DNA of 64,000 nt from NCBI GenBank assembly GCA_016801885.1, contig CM028888.1:9072170-9136169 (forward strand). The letters are read 5' to 3'. A model generated the notes under the pieces. It saw only the letters and a program-made list of their open reading frames with translations. It was not told the origin of the DNA and did no database searches. Numbering within the stretch: position 1 is the first letter of the stretch; every line of letters starts with the position of its first letter. The DNA is from Toxotes chatareus. Its lineage: Eukaryota; Chordata; Actinopteri; Toxotidae. The position numbers and the translations under genes are program-made. Shown in pieces: positions 46,310-59,054 of the stretch.

Positions 46310-46580
46310 CTAATTCATTGGAATGTGCTGCTGTCCGTTTATAGCATATAGGGTATTGTCTAATTAACAGTCTGGCATCATTTTGTTGCTCACCCTGGAG
46401 AATCTCGGCATCTGTGACTCAATTTTTATATTTCTATATATTTGTGGTTAGGGGTTCCAAGGAACTGCAGGATATAAATGCATAATTAGCTAATTATGCA
46501 ACATACATAGTCAGTTCAAGTAAACATCTTTGTTGAATTGCATATCATTAGATGCGCTCTTTTCGTTTACCCAGAGGCAG
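46310..46580. promoter_or_regulatory. Candidate conserved non-coding element around a homeodomain palindrome
   Basis: Motif-rich block with GTCTAATTAACAG (46358) and the perfect 22-bp palindrome at 46479-46500, whose centre is TAATTAGCTAATTA. Paired TAATTA cores of this kind suit dimeric homeodomain binding. The flanks (AAGGAACTGCAGG, TTGAATTGCATATC) are non-repetitive. Conservation was not tested. Confidence 0.4.
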
Positions 46581-48294
46581 CCAGAGGCCTCTACAGTGTT
46601 TTAGTTGTACCACAACAGCCAAACTAATTTGGCAGAACCCATTCATCCATTAGCCGGCAACCAATTTTTACTTTTCACAGCGTCCGTCCAAACAGACTCT
46701 TTTAATCCCACGACTAGTTCTAGGAAGTGATTTGCTCCATTTGCCACAGGGAACAACCTGACTTTTGCACACAATTTGATTAATAAAATGATCATTCCTA
46801 AAAGTTTTTAGGCCCAGATTCATGCTGTTATGAAATCATCAAATTGTGAAATGCTGTTTAAAATCAGCCTCAGTGACGTTGTTGTTACTGTTTTCCATCA
46901 TTCACTTGTTAGTGTTGTGCTGCTAACTGGATGGCCAGCTTGCTTGCTCTTGTCATTTTTGCTGCACATTTCGGGGGTGGAGGATTTTGAAAGAAGTAAC
47001 GCACACTAAATGGCGAAAAGGGATAGAGTCAGCCAACGGGAGGATTAATCGAGTGGCTGACGTCTGTGAAGCTCGACTACAGCAGTAGTTGCCACAAGAG
47101 GCAGGAATCAAAGCTTGCCAATCTTTGTGGCTGTCCCTGTCCCTACGTCTGCCTCCGTGCAGCCCACACATGTGGGTAATTGATCAAATACACAAGATTA
47201 TATGGATTTACAGAAACTGGCCTTTAATGTTGGTTCGGATGACCTGTTTGTCTCCTTTGAATAAGGCCTGTGTGAAACGTGTCTTGCGCCTAAGGCTTTA
47301 CACAGCACGTTTGTTCATGTGTGCATGTGCTGTGTTTATATGCGCTTCTGAATAAGTGAGCATGTTTATGGAGTGGTTGAACTGTGTATGTGAATTGTCT
47401 GCGTCCCTGTCTCTGGCATACAGATGCTCTTTTGATCTGTTTGTGTGTCCATTGTTTTTTTTATTTTTTCCCATACTCGCTTATGCTTTTGTGGTTTCAG
47501 AGATGAATAAATGTATGGACACAGTCCCGTGGGCACTGCTTTATTACTTCTGGTTCATTGTGCAACATAAACGGTTTGACAGCTTGATTCCATTTCACTT
47601 GGCTCTTGCTGTCCTTATCTGATGTTAAACAACTTCATTTGTTGTTCACTTGCCAGTCAGCATGTTTATTGTTTTTACTTGCAAAGCAGGACGGCACAGA
47701 GAGCTTGTTTTAATAAAGGAAACTGAAAGCCCATTTTGCCTGTATTAGAAAAGGTAGGGAGGTTAATGTTATTAACTGAAACTGAATTACTGAGTAGCCT
47801 AATTGGTCCTGAAAATAACATATGACTTGTCTAGGTGACGCACATCGTGAATACACCATTAGCCAAAAAATAAAAGGAGTTAAAAGCTGAGTATCAACAA
47901 CCCTGAGTTCAAGAGTTTAAATACAAACTGTACCATATATAAAATTACTTGTTTGAATCAGTTTGCAACCTAAATGCTGTTGCACTGATGTAATGGCATT
48001 TAACAAATTACACCTATATTTGATGTTGCTTATTTTATTTCAAAGTATAGTTTTTATTTAATTATAATATATATTATGATTGTAATTTAATGTGTAACAG
48101 TCTTCAATTAAGTTTTTTTTTAAACACAGCACAACTTTAAAGAGATGAAAACGTTAACAACTGAACTTATAAAGTTAAAGTTTCATAAATATCGATTTAC
48201 AGTAATGTCAAAAAAACATCTTTCCTAATCACTGACATGAATATCCACATTTAAACTCCTAATGGGCTTTAACAGGCTGTTTGTGTTTCAAAAC
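46581..48294. other. Non-coding DNA, nothing recognised
   Basis: Unique-looking sequence, very AT-rich at 48000-48140. No gene. Confidence 0.5.
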
Positions 48295-48400
48295 ACTGAG
48301 TGATTAATTACAGACGGGGGCCACTGGGGTCAGGGTGACTGAATCCCATTTAGAGTGGCTTCATCAGCACGGGGTCACCAGGTGTTCAGATGATGATGGG
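48295..48400. promoter_or_regulatory. Candidate conserved non-coding element
   Basis: GTGATTAATTACAGACGGGG (48300) leads into GGCCACTGGGGTCAGGGTGA and CACGGGGTCACCAGGTG, a GC-richer block than any neighbour. It mixes a homeodomain core with nuclear-receptor-like GGTCA half-sites. Low confidence. Confidence 0.28.
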
Positions 48401-49916
48401 GATGAAGGGAGTGGGCAATACTGAGGGTAATAACATCATCATAACTGATTATAATATTAGGGTTGCAGTTGATAGGAGGAACTGATCTGTGTCCCCGTAT
48501 GTGAACATATTTTGTTGTACTTTAGCGCATTATAGACAGGTCAGAATGTAAATGAGTGAGAAAGCAGGAGCTGGCTCAGGCAGAATACCAATTGGCCTGG
48601 AAAGATATTACAATGCACAGCACCATACCCTGAGTTCCTCCTCTGAGCGGCTCTACACACAATGAGGAAATGAGATAAGTCACTGTAGAGTGATAGGTAA
48701 AACTAATATCTTGCTGTTATATTCTTCCCCACTGGCCTGATATTAAATACATGATACTAGTTTGGTTATATTAGCCATTGCAAGGATATGATACAGTCAA
48801 AAGAAATTGAAATATTTAAAAAAGAAAAAAGTGTAAATGTAACGTTCGTTGTATCGTTCAGAACTGTTAAAATCAAGTAAAAAAAACAAGTGCTTCTGTT
48901 TCCCTCTTCATAGCGTTGTTTGGAGTGCAGTGATGCAGAGAATACAAATTAGGTTTTAATGATTTTGATCTAAATAGTCCAAATCCAAAAATACAACCAC
49001 TGTGCTCGTATGGATGATGAGGCCATTGTTTGGAAAATAAAATCTTCTCCACTGTTAAACTTATCATTTAGCTGTACAGTAGCATAATAATACTAGTAGC
49101 AGTTTCAGAATGATATACAGGCAGGTGATAGATTAGAGGAAAACCTGTCACTGAATGGTTTGATGAAGATGGTGTTAGTCATGTGCTACGACCCCAAGAC
49201 AGTCACAACACAGTCACAGCTCTCTATTATCAAAACACCCAAAACCTCTGTTGTATACATGGTTTTGTTTTAAATATCTCAGTCATTAAGGAGCATTGCA
49301 CCTGTAAATAATTTGTCCTGACATCTCAGTCATTATTAGACATCAGAGACGTAATCAGTCATTTAATTAGCAGAGCTTGTTTCGAAACAGATTATACGAA
49401 AAGAAGATAAGGGAAAGAAAATACGTCTCCAGTGTAAATGCGAAGTGAAATTACTGATCACACAAAAATAGTCAAAATTCAGTATATAAATATGCCATCA
49501 TTTTTACAACATTCTATTTTTATGAATAGCGTACCATATCAGTGCATATGCATGGAATTTGTGCATACACATTGTTTATTCATCTGGCCACTAATGGGGA
49601 ATCTTTTGTGGAAGAATGGTGTTTGTCCCTATTTCCTATAATCTGGCAAGACAACCATGTTATGGTTTCTCTTTTAGTTGTTGACATGCCTGTTCCTTCA
49701 CCAGGTTACCACTCCAGGGTATTACCAGGCTCCCTGGGGAGAAAAGAGATTTTAATAATACTCTACTGCTGATTTTAAGATTCACTACCTCTCCTTTATT
49801 TATTAAGGTCCTGCAGTTATTTTTGTGCCGGTGCTCTTTTGGTGTTTTTCTGTTTGTATAATCTTTGAACTCTCTCGTCTCCCCTTCTCTCTCTCTCTCT
49901 CCCTCTCCTCTTTCAG
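48401..49916. other. Non-coding DNA, nothing recognised
   Basis: AT-rich unique-looking sequence ending in a TC-rich microsatellite at 49882-49905. No gene. Confidence 0.5.
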
Positions 49917-49937
49917 CCTTAAAAAGGTGTCTGAGGA
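49917..49937 (+). other. Weak candidate 21-nt microexon
   Basis: A pyrimidine tract of about 40 bases ends CTCCTCTTTCAG at 49916. Twenty-one bases later comes GAGGA|GTGAGTG, a good donor. The in-between reads LKKVSE in one frame and preserves frame overall. The acceptor is built from a CT microsatellite, so this arrangement could easily be chance. Confidence 0.13.
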
Positions 49938-50439
49938 GTGAGTGGGTTGCAGATGTTAATGTTAAAGAAAGAAAATACATATCCGCAAACGACATCAGTG
50001 CTTACCTCCTACTGGGTTTATTAAAACTCCACGGCATAATGTCAAATGAGCCACAGTAGTGAATAAAACAATAAAGTCATACATTTAATTCAGCAGAGGG
50101 GATGATAGAAAGAGATGAGCTGCTCTTTAATTTCCTCGCAGAAAATATTTGGTTCGATCATTTCCATGAGTATTTTATAAAGGATTGGCTCTTGCAATCG
50201 CTGAAATTAAAAATCCCCCCTCCCCCAATATAAGTCTGTTATTTTTATTTCATGGTTGTCTTTAACCACCCTGTGGAACGGACCGCAATTCAAAATGAAA
50301 AGCAGTGTTAAGATGCATTTCTAATGAAGATTCTGCACTGATGCATTAGATATCTCATGAATCACCGACTAGATTTTAACAACAAAAACCGAAAGTGTGT
50401 GAAATTAAAATGTCCAGAGATGAAAATGGGCATGATCGC
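49938..50439. other. Non-coding DNA, nothing recognised
   Basis: Unique-looking AT-rich sequence. No gene. Confidence 0.5.
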
Positions 50440-50700
50440 TCACACAAGATGATTAGTTGTAATAAACTGAAGACCGAAGAGTCCGGCTTGCCTCGGGTTG
50501 TCCGAGGACTGGGACAGTTTAATTGAGGTTGTATTAGGGACCTCTAGGGACGAATTTAACTTGTCAGGCTAATCATCATAATGTTGGCCTTAGGTCAAGG
50601 CCCATTTTCATCCGACAGGGTCACTGTAGTCAGCCGAGGACTCCTCGACAGTGAGAAACCAGGCCACACAGAGAGCTGAATGGTTATGTTCATTAACTTT
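50440..50700. promoter_or_regulatory. Candidate conserved non-coding element
   Basis: A long non-repetitive block with the small hairpin CCTCGG-GTTGT-CCGAGG (50491-50507), GTTTAATTGAGG (50518), GGCTAATCATCATAATG (50568) and AGCCGAGGACTCC. Composition is balanced. No open frame crosses it. Confidence 0.35.
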
Positions 50701-52539
50701 TAATTAACTATCATCCTCTGGGTTGCCATATTGTCCCAACAGTATTGTTTTGGGTCTGTGGAGAAAAAAATCCAAGGGTCATTCAAAGTGCTATAGAAGT
50801 TTCCACAATTTGAATGTAGAATCAAATGTCTCTTTATGGAAATATGTTGAGGAAAATGCATTTTTTCTTTGCAGTTCAACACAAACGTTGTCTTTTCTGT
50901 TTCAGTTTGGTTCTGCTGGAAGTGACCAAGTAAATCATGCTTTTCTTTTGAAGTCTGTTTATGTCCCAAGGGTGTGAATAACTTAGTTGTGCTTCTTTGC
51001 CTAAAACATGCATATTTGAGGGAAGGGAAAGAAATGAATCAGCTTGTTTGCATTTAAATTAGTCTCTTACACCAGCATTCAAAAATAATCTTGTAAGCTT
51101 ATCAAGTAATTCCATGAGGGTGTAATCTGTACCATACGCATATGTCCTATACAGTTAGACTATTGAAACGAATATGATTATGATTAATAGTAACTCAGGT
51201 ACATGTATCACTGACACAATGACTCACTAAAAACATTACCTGAATTTTATATCACATTACAGTCACATTTGGTGTCGTCTCTTTCCCCGTCTGTCACGTT
51301 TTACACTGAAGTCACAGCCCTGATTAGCACATGTAGGATAAATAAGGATCCTGAATATGTTTATGATATGAGAATGACTGCAGGGATTCTGTCAACAAAT
51401 CCTGTTGACTCTGCAGTAGTTAGGGCTGGGGTTTCTCACCCACTGACACATTTTGATAGAACCAGAAAAGCATGAAATTGAAAATAAACCATTGGATGTA
51501 TTGATCTATTTCCAACCTGTGGTGGTAGGCTATAAAAATCTTCCTGTTGAAAACAGAGGCAGATCTAACTGTGACTTTACAACAATGATATACATCATAT
51601 ACAGGTTAGCAAATATTACAAAATGGTTGCTTTCCAGAGAGGTCTAAGCTTCAAATAATCATTTGATTGTTCCATTACCTGATATCTACTGTAATGTGGA
51701 GCATTATGACCATAGCTGTAACCTCACAGGTACTTGTGGTGTTATTTAATTGAATACTACTTATGTAAGTGAAACTGAAATCTCAGTCAGACCAATGAAA
51801 TAAGTCAGAAAGCTTCAGAAAAGTTTATTTTATAATTTGGAGCCGATTTATTACAGAAGCCAGAGGGAGAGAGTTTAGAAATAATCCGAGAGAGACAGAG
51901 AGACTATTGTCATCCAACCAGTGAAGCCAAGGGCATCTTCCTTCCATCTAGGCAACTGTCCCTGATCCCCGCAATTATGTGTGCATCCCGCCATATCACA
52001 GATCTTATACTGGGGGCAAATTAAACAACCTTTTTATTGCCGTTGTGATCTTCTGTATCACTGGGCCGGGTTAGTCCATTACCTCTTTTTAGATCGGTGT
52101 TCAGCGTTATAGAGGTGAGCTGAGAGATGCAGGATGAGGTCATGACAGATAAGCTGCAGTTTAGTTTAAGGAAGTGAAAGTTCAGAAAGCCGGTAGGGAT
52201 TGGTTCATGGGTAGAGACACCATCTTTCAAAGAGCTGAAGGAAACTGTCTGTAAATCTGCTGTAGAACCCTTGAGCAAGATGTTACATTTGTTCCACATC
52301 AGGGCAGAAAGTCAAAGACAGGATCAAATAATTTATTTTTGACCATCATTAATTTAACACCCGGTCCTTGTGGTGCATACTTGGGCCTGCTCTATTACAT
52401 CAGCATCACACTGTGTACTATAACAAAAAGAAGAAGAAGAAATGAAAAACACTGTGACCAAGATGTGCAAATTGCACTTGGCTTAGGTGAAGGTCGTCAA
52501 CAGTAGGTTACAAACCGCTCCCGCAGTGACTGTAAAGTG
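50701..52539. other. Non-coding DNA, nothing recognised
   Basis: No gene supported. The part 51935-52018 (CCCGCAATTATGTGTGC, CCCGCCATATCACAG) is compositionally complex but short. Confidence 0.45.
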
Positions 52540-52730
52540 GTTTTTGTGCTAATGAGATGCAAGATGCAAAATAGCAGGCCTACCAAGGGCAGGGACAGGA
52601 CACAATAGCAGCGGTGGAGATAATTAGAATGGATTTCAGCCATTCTTGGTTCATCATACAGCAAACGTGTATGAATAGAGCTTTTCATTAAAGCTAATGA
52701 AATGTGAGGGGACTCGTGAAATTTATCACT
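52540..52730. promoter_or_regulatory. Candidate conserved non-coding element
   Basis: Contains GTGCTAATGAGATGC (52546), GGAGATAATTAGAATGG (52616) and CATTAAAGCTAATGAAATG (52685), three spaced homeodomain-type cores, with GC-containing spacers such as AGCAGCGGTGG. Motif content only. Confidence 0.3.
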
Positions 52731-54065
52731 GGTCTGCATGAAGGAGGAGTGAATCCAGCATGTAAATGACTGAGGGATGTTTACCACTTAAAATTAAAGA
52801 AAATAATCTTAAGATTAAGAATAAGAATTAATAAAATGAAGAATCCTGACACATTCTGCAAGTATCAGTGCAAAATGGCATCAGAAAAGAAAAAAATATT
52901 CAATATCAATGTACAGGAAAAAGTGTATCTAAACCTGCAGAAATTAACACAATGGATATGTTAAACACGTGGTGCAAAGCTAGTTTTGCTTTTATCCACA
53001 CTGCTAGATAATGAGAGAGTAGTGGTGTGTGTAGTTGGATTTTCTGCAGTTCTGACACATCAGAAAATTGTTCTGGAAAGTAATTTCTGCCAAATTTGCT
53101 CGAATTTCCTCTTTAAGAAAATCCATTCTGTGTCGTATCCTAAGGTATATTTTACCTACAAAAAACAAACTTTCCAGAGGCGCAGCATAATTGATCTGTG
53201 CAAGCCTGAAACAATGTTCAGGTTGGCAGCGCTTTCTCAAAACAGGGTAGAATGTGCTTTCTTTCGTAAAAATGTCAGTGGAATGGATATCTGTATTCAA
53301 AACGTTGCGTGACCAATGGTCTGTTCAATTGTAAAAGGTCATAGGGACTCTAATGAGGTGCCTGCTGGGAAAATAACAAGCCCCTTATGCCTCGATAGAC
53401 ACCTCCCCATGTCAGAAGAGGTCAGCTGTAGCAGGATAGAAACGCTTCACCTCGGAGAGGATGGCAATATTGTGAAGAATGGGACTTTTTTTGGTTTTAA
53501 TAGCTAATCTGTTTTGCCAGATCAAGTAAATATAAGATTTAAAAGCTCCGCATTACCCCCAAAAATGGAACAATATCAAGAAAAATGAAGAAGTATTCAT
53601 TATTGTACCGCAACATTCCATCAAATGAATGTTATTCCAACGAGTGCCCTTCACCACCTGATGGATAATACACATCAGTTCTAGTCTAATTGTTTTCCAA
53701 TACTAAAGCCATAGGTGGAGCAGACTACCTCCATCATGTTGAATAAGGTCAGTCAGGCTTTTACTGTTTTTAATTAACAGTGTCAGTAACATTATCCCTC
53801 TGCATCTTTGGTTACTGATTAAACAGTGAGTTATAAACCTTGAGGTGACCTGTGTCCTCAGAGATCATATCCAAGTACAGTCAAACCTCTGCACAACACT
53901 GGGGACAATAATATCTTTTTTAAATTAAATTGGACCTTTTTGAACGTTTGTTCTAATTCAATTTTTAAAACTATTTACACAAATTGTAAAAACAGTTTCA
54001 ACAATTTGTTGTTTAAATAAGCCAAACCAAAATCATTCTTTATAGTGAAATAAAAAATATTGGAC
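52731..54065. other. Non-coding DNA, nothing recognised
   Basis: A pair of overlapping frames at 53004-53312 (98 and 108 codons on opposite strands) have no domain. A complex block at 53330-53480 may be another regulatory element. An exon-like 45-nt segment at 53781-53825 after TTTTTAATTAACAG is not credited. Confidence 0.45.
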
Positions 54066-54088
54066 AAAAAAAAAAAAAAAAAAAAAAA
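54066..54088. repeat. A23 homopolymer run
   Basis: Twenty-three consecutive A on the + strand, the longest mononucleotide run in the window. It could be the tail of a retroposed sequence, but the upstream bases are AT-rich with no recognisable SINE or transcript body. Confidence 0.9.
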
Positions 54089-55951
54089 GAAATCACTCAA
54101 TCACTCTGCAGTGGGCTATGCAACACTTAGACACAGTATGGTGTCTCCAAACTTCTGGAGATAAAATATCTTTCTCTTCCACCCATGGGTGCTTAACTCA
54201 CTGTCACAGAGCCACAACCCCTTTGACATTTGAGACAGTGCTCATACAATAGCACACAACGGCTGCTGTCGTGTGTAGGAACAGACACTGCACACATGGG
54301 AGGATGTCAGTGCGCCGTGCCTGCGCATGATACTGTAACTGGCAGGAACATGCTGAAACAGAGAGTTGTTGTCAGCGGACTTGCATGTGCATATGCGTGC
54401 TTACGAGTGCATATATACACATGTGATTATGATTGCAGTGACAGACCCGCGGAGAGGGAAAACAACTGGTTGGGCTGAATAAAGGTGAGAACGCAGCAGT
54501 GGGTGGAAAAGAGGTGGGCTGAAGCAAGTCGTCTCCGTGTGCAGGTTTTTGTGATGAATGTGGCAGCCTCTGTGGTATTTGATGTCCCTCCGTCATGGTT
54601 GATGGATTGTGGGCGAGTGGAGCTTTCTGTGTTGTTGACACCGCACAGCAGCACAGTGGATTTGATGTTTGCTGACAGTTTGTCACACTGCTGTTACAAT
54701 GATCCTTGGGTGGTAAGGGGGGGGGGGGGGGTAAGGACTTGAAAGAATCGAAACAGGGTCTTGCATTCAGTTGCATTATGTATACCACTATCTGAGGGGT
54801 CTTTGAAGTGTCTTGTAAGTATAGAACATATGCAGATCAAAGATGAATTTTCAAAAGATATCTAAAACATTTTACTGTAGGCTTTACATAGTCACTGACA
54901 TTTCAGTTCTTTTAATAAAAACTAAAATGTGTGCACCTGCTTCAGCTCTACTAGAGGAGACCAAAACATAACGCACCCAATAAAACACTGCAACTCTGCA
55001 TAAAGCCGCTCAGTCTAAATGTTCATTATCCACTGGTTTTATTTTTGATATTAATGCATGCTTCCTGTTTTCACGCACAGCAATACACTTGTCTGCTTTC
55101 ATAGTTCCTGGAAGTGAGCAACAGGTAGGCAGAAGGTTAAGAACAGCAGACAAATTAATTAAGGGACATTCATTTTCACAGAGGGAGGCCAGCTCAAGCC
55201 AAACCCCCACTCCCACCAAGTCAAATCGAGTTTAATTATCACTGAAGTGTTATTTGCTTGCTAATCTAAAGAAGCAATGATGATGTTACAGCTGAATTGC
55301 ATTTGAAAAAACAGACTCGGGGTTTAGCAGAATGACCTTCTTCCTAGTGAAAGTGAAAGTCGCTAATTCAGAGCTCAACTTGGGCTGAACTTTGACCTTA
55401 ACCAAGTTAACGCTGAGACATATTCTCTTAGGACTGGGATGTGTTCTGGGACACACTTTTTTTTGTTGTTGCTAGTTCATGGTGTTTCTTTCATTTGCTC
55501 TGCAGGGTTTTCTGTGAGAAAGTGCCACTTTCATTTTTCTCTGTATGCATTTCCGCCAAAACCTTCCAAAGCAGATTTTGTGCCAGGAGAAGTACAAGAC
55601 AGCAACTCACTCATTATTAATTTAGAGTAGGTATGAATTTTAAAGTGATTCTGATGAACTAGATATTTTATTAAATGAACTGGATGGCTTGATTTCCTTC
55701 AGTACGATAATCAGGGACAAGTTAAAGGACAGGCTTGGACTTTTTCAAGTCTCTCATAATATAATGCTTAGAAGCACATGCTCCTATGTATTCTAGAAGA
55801 GTTGTAGGTTGAGGTTGGAAGAGAATATTTCACGATTTAGAGTTTGAAAGTGGGCTGGTTTTCTTTTTTACCTTCAGACTATATAATTTTAGTTTCAGTT
55901 TCTATGCATTAGTATATTTATCCACCAGTTAGTATATTTAAAAAGTTGAGT
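54089..55951. other. Non-coding DNA, nothing recognised apart from the G15 run
   Basis: Several open frames of 60-138 codons overlap on both strands at 54230-54788, in GC-richer sequence. None is recognisable and no start or splice context favours one. Confidence 0.45.
54717..54731. repeat. G15 homopolymer run
   Basis: Fifteen consecutive G on the + strand. It could form a G-quadruplex, is a likely hotspot for length errors, and can cause false frame changes in assemblies. Confidence 0.9.
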
Positions 55952-55978
55952 GTAACGGTAGCTACATGCTACCATTAC
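55952..55978. repeat. Inverted repeat with 11-bp stem and 5-base loop
   Basis: GTAACGGTAGC and GCTACCATTAC flank TACAT. As single-stranded nucleic acid the arms pair over 11 positions with one G-T or A-C position depending on strand, and the outer bases extend the pairing by about three more. Confidence 0.8.
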
Positions 55979-58194
55979 ATTAAATACTGTGATGAATTAA
56001 ACTGACGAGAGAATTTGTATTCCATGTTGTCATTAGCTGAACCTCCCAAGGTAGCTATTATACATTAAATGGTGGCATGTGATTTCGAAGCAAAATGTAT
56101 AACTTTATACTGACGAGTCATGAGTGCTAAGATGGCTGCAGTGATGATAATGTAATGATAATCCCATATATATGCAAATTCCTCTCACACGCAATAAAGA
56201 TGATGCTTCGAGATGCATTATTAATATGTTTCTGTACCGACCAAAGCAGAAGTCGCAAATTGAATGATCACAGTAAACTTTGAGAACTTTAACTTCTGAA
56301 GACTCATCAAAGTAAAAGCCTTCTTTGAAGTGGATCAAGGAAAATGTAAATGATATTTGGACTTGAGCTGAAGTACAAAGAAAAGTTCTTGTACCTTCAT
56401 AAAAAGTTTAATCATGTCAGACAATCTACTACTGATGTCTTTAACTGAGAGTTTAGACCTTCTGAAACCCATTAAAAATTAATGTTAAAGCTGTTAAACA
56501 ATTGGTTTAGTGAACACTCACATGCACATTAGCATGTGCATGAACTAACAATCAACTGCTTTTTGTTCGGTAACTGTAAAAATTAATTTCCCAAAATACA
56601 ACATTATTCAAAACACTCTATTCTTTAAGGGGACTTTGTAATGGAGCCATATTTAAATGGACTTATCTGCTCCTCTCATCTTTCTGTAGCAGAAACTGGA
56701 ACGTTTTGATCAAATTTTTATTGCAGGGAGAATTGACAAAACATTGCCCCACTGCCAAGAGAAGGAAACGATGAAGGGGAGGGCTTTCTCCTGACTTCTT
56801 CACTTCAACTATACACCTCTGGGTGTTTGAGGAAGTTAAGGGAAATGGTCGAGGTCAAGCGTGTTCAGTATGGACTGCACTGGCACATCTTGCAGGGCAA
56901 GCTAAGAGTGATTTTTTTTTTTTTTTTAAGTTCTTATATATTTTTGCTTCCCTCATGGTGCACATTTTGAAACAGTTGGTTATCAGTTTCATGCCTGTCT
57001 TTATGCTTTGATATTCTAAAAAATGGATTATGTCTACCAGCACACTGACTTTCTAGCCTTATATCTCTCACTTATTCTCACTGCCTCCGTCATGTTGCTC
57101 ATATCACGCTTTACTTCCTCCATGTTGTTTTCCTGCACTGACATCACATTATCATCAGAAGCCAAGTTCATACAAAACCTAAAACACATTTAAATAAGAA
57201 CTATTCCTAAAGGTACGTCATTTCAGATTTCACTTTAATCACACCCTTACTCATACTCAAACATTATGGGAATTACATATTTGATCTGTAAAGCAGCAAT
57301 TAAGGATGTATGGTGTAGTTAAATCATTTAATAATTCATATTTCAATATTTCAGTTCGGGGTGGTAATTCAAGCATACTGGCTACTTAATTTTAAACATG
57401 GTATGAGTCATTATATCGGCATGGTGGCAAATGGGAGTGGTAGGTGAAATGGAAAGAGTTCATTCAATACAGTGAGAATCACCGACAGGTTTTAATGGTG
57501 GAAACTTTTTCTATCACAGTGATTCTTGACCTTTTAAAAGCAGTGACAAACTTGTTCGTGCGGTATGGAAATTCTAAGGATCACCTGCATATCCAAGGAT
57601 TGAATTTAAGGATTTAAAACCAGGTCCCCTGGGCGCAGTTGGCTAACATTCAGCTTCCAGCTATTCAGGATGCATTTGTATGACATGAAAGTGCAAGTTA
57701 TGGTTTAATGAGATAGTGGAACTTCCATTTCTGCAAGCTGCTCGACAAAGCTCAAGTTTGGTCTCATCGACCTGTCCTTAAGCAAGAGAGTGAATTACTA
57801 CCTGCTAAGTCAATCTGCAGTTTCTCTGAATAAGTGCTTCATGTAAATGCATTAGATATCAACTTGAATTCTGGCCCTTGTAGACCCTTTGCTTTGGCAC
57901 GCTGAAAACCACTGAACTAATAGAGAAATCAAAATCAAACCATGCCCTCATAAACTTATATATGCTGAATTTCCTCACTACCCTCATGTTTTATCCAGCT
58001 TTCCCCAAGAAAGTCTTGGCAGATCTAAGCACATGGTCCTCCATGGTTTGGCTCTGCACCAAACAGCCTGTCTAGCAAAAAAGAGATCAGAACTTTGTGA
58101 CACCCAGAATTGATTTCCTTTGTGAACAATGTTGTGCTAATGCAGGGGACACTTTGACATTTCAAATAAGAAAGTGTCAGTTTGAAAGTTCTTG
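55979..58194. other. Non-coding DNA, nothing recognised
   Basis: AT-rich unique-looking sequence with a T16 run at 56912-56927. GGGCGCAGTTGGCTAAC near 57632 weakly recalls a polymerase III A box, but no partner box is present. Confidence 0.5.
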
Positions 58195-58335
58195 GAGAGG
58201 CATTTAAAGCGATCAATGTGTTGTGCAGGATATTGCCAATGCTCCGATGAGGAACGGTTTCCGCAGTGATTAGTTTGATGTGCCACTGCCAGACAACAAT
58301 GCTTGATAGATTGCCAGGTCTGGATCATTACCACC
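58195..58335. promoter_or_regulatory. Candidate conserved non-coding element
   Basis: Balanced, non-repetitive block: AAGCGATCAATGTG (58207), ATTGCCAATGCTCCGATG (58232), GCAGTGATTAGTTTGATG (58264) and ACAACAATGC (58294, SOX-like). Open frames end within it on both strands. Motif content only. Confidence 0.3.
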
Positions 58336-59054
58336 ACTGCTTGCCTTTAATCTTGATTCATGCTGGTCATATCAAACTTTCAAACCTCTCCTCCCACAAC
58401 CCCTTTGCTCCTCCATGTTAAGAGGCTAGGCACTGCATAAGAAGGACAGCAATCGGTCATTCTGCGGATGTATCGAGTCGACCTGTTATCTTTTCTCCAC
58501 CTCCCATCCTGATCAAACATAACAGGCACTCCAAAACAAACACCCGTCTATCCTGTGGGACAGTCAGCCTTTCTGGGTCAAAGCTCGGATGAAAACGACC
58601 TTGACACTCACTCGGTCTGCAGAAGCAAACGCTCAACATGAATTATACAGGGGCTAAAGGGACCTAATGAAGCCTTCATAGAGTGTTTGAGTAATGTAAT
58701 GAACCGTGCATGCAGTGAGCAAGTAAGGTATGACTGAATCAATAGTAAATTTTATTGGATGGTGTGACAGTATACTTCCCCATGAACAAGGCTCATTTGG
58801 CACATGGCTACAGGATTCCTTTTTTGTCCTGTTTGTTGTTTACCTGTGCTGTGATTGTGTGTGCGTTCGGGAGTAAGAATCTGTACCCCTCCCTATTCTG
58901 AAAGTGACGGGAGACAGGCACAGTGTCCTCAATCCTGGCCACATAATAGAGAGACAAGGACTTAGCACCCTTGCAATCATCCTTCGCTCCGTGCCAAGTG
59001 CAGCAGGGAGCGCATAGACGGTGTGTGTATGTACTGTATGTGGCTGCCTGTCAT
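58336..59054. other. Non-coding DNA, nothing recognised
   Basis: GC contents vary. No recognisable gene or repeat. Confidence 0.45.

Noticed and set aside
53781..53825. 45-nt exon-like segment after TTTTTAATTAACAG with a CA|GTGAGT donor
   Set aside because: Short, open in one frame only, AT-rich, and of the kind expected by chance several times in a window of this size.
54441..54485. Segment between GATTGCAG and AAAG|GTGAGA
   Set aside because: All three frames contain stops, so it cannot be an internal coding exon. The acceptor lacks a pyrimidine tract.
57625..57660. tRNA-like text GGGCGCAGTTGGCTAAC
   Set aside because: Only a partial A-box resemblance; no B box or cloverleaf can be found downstream.
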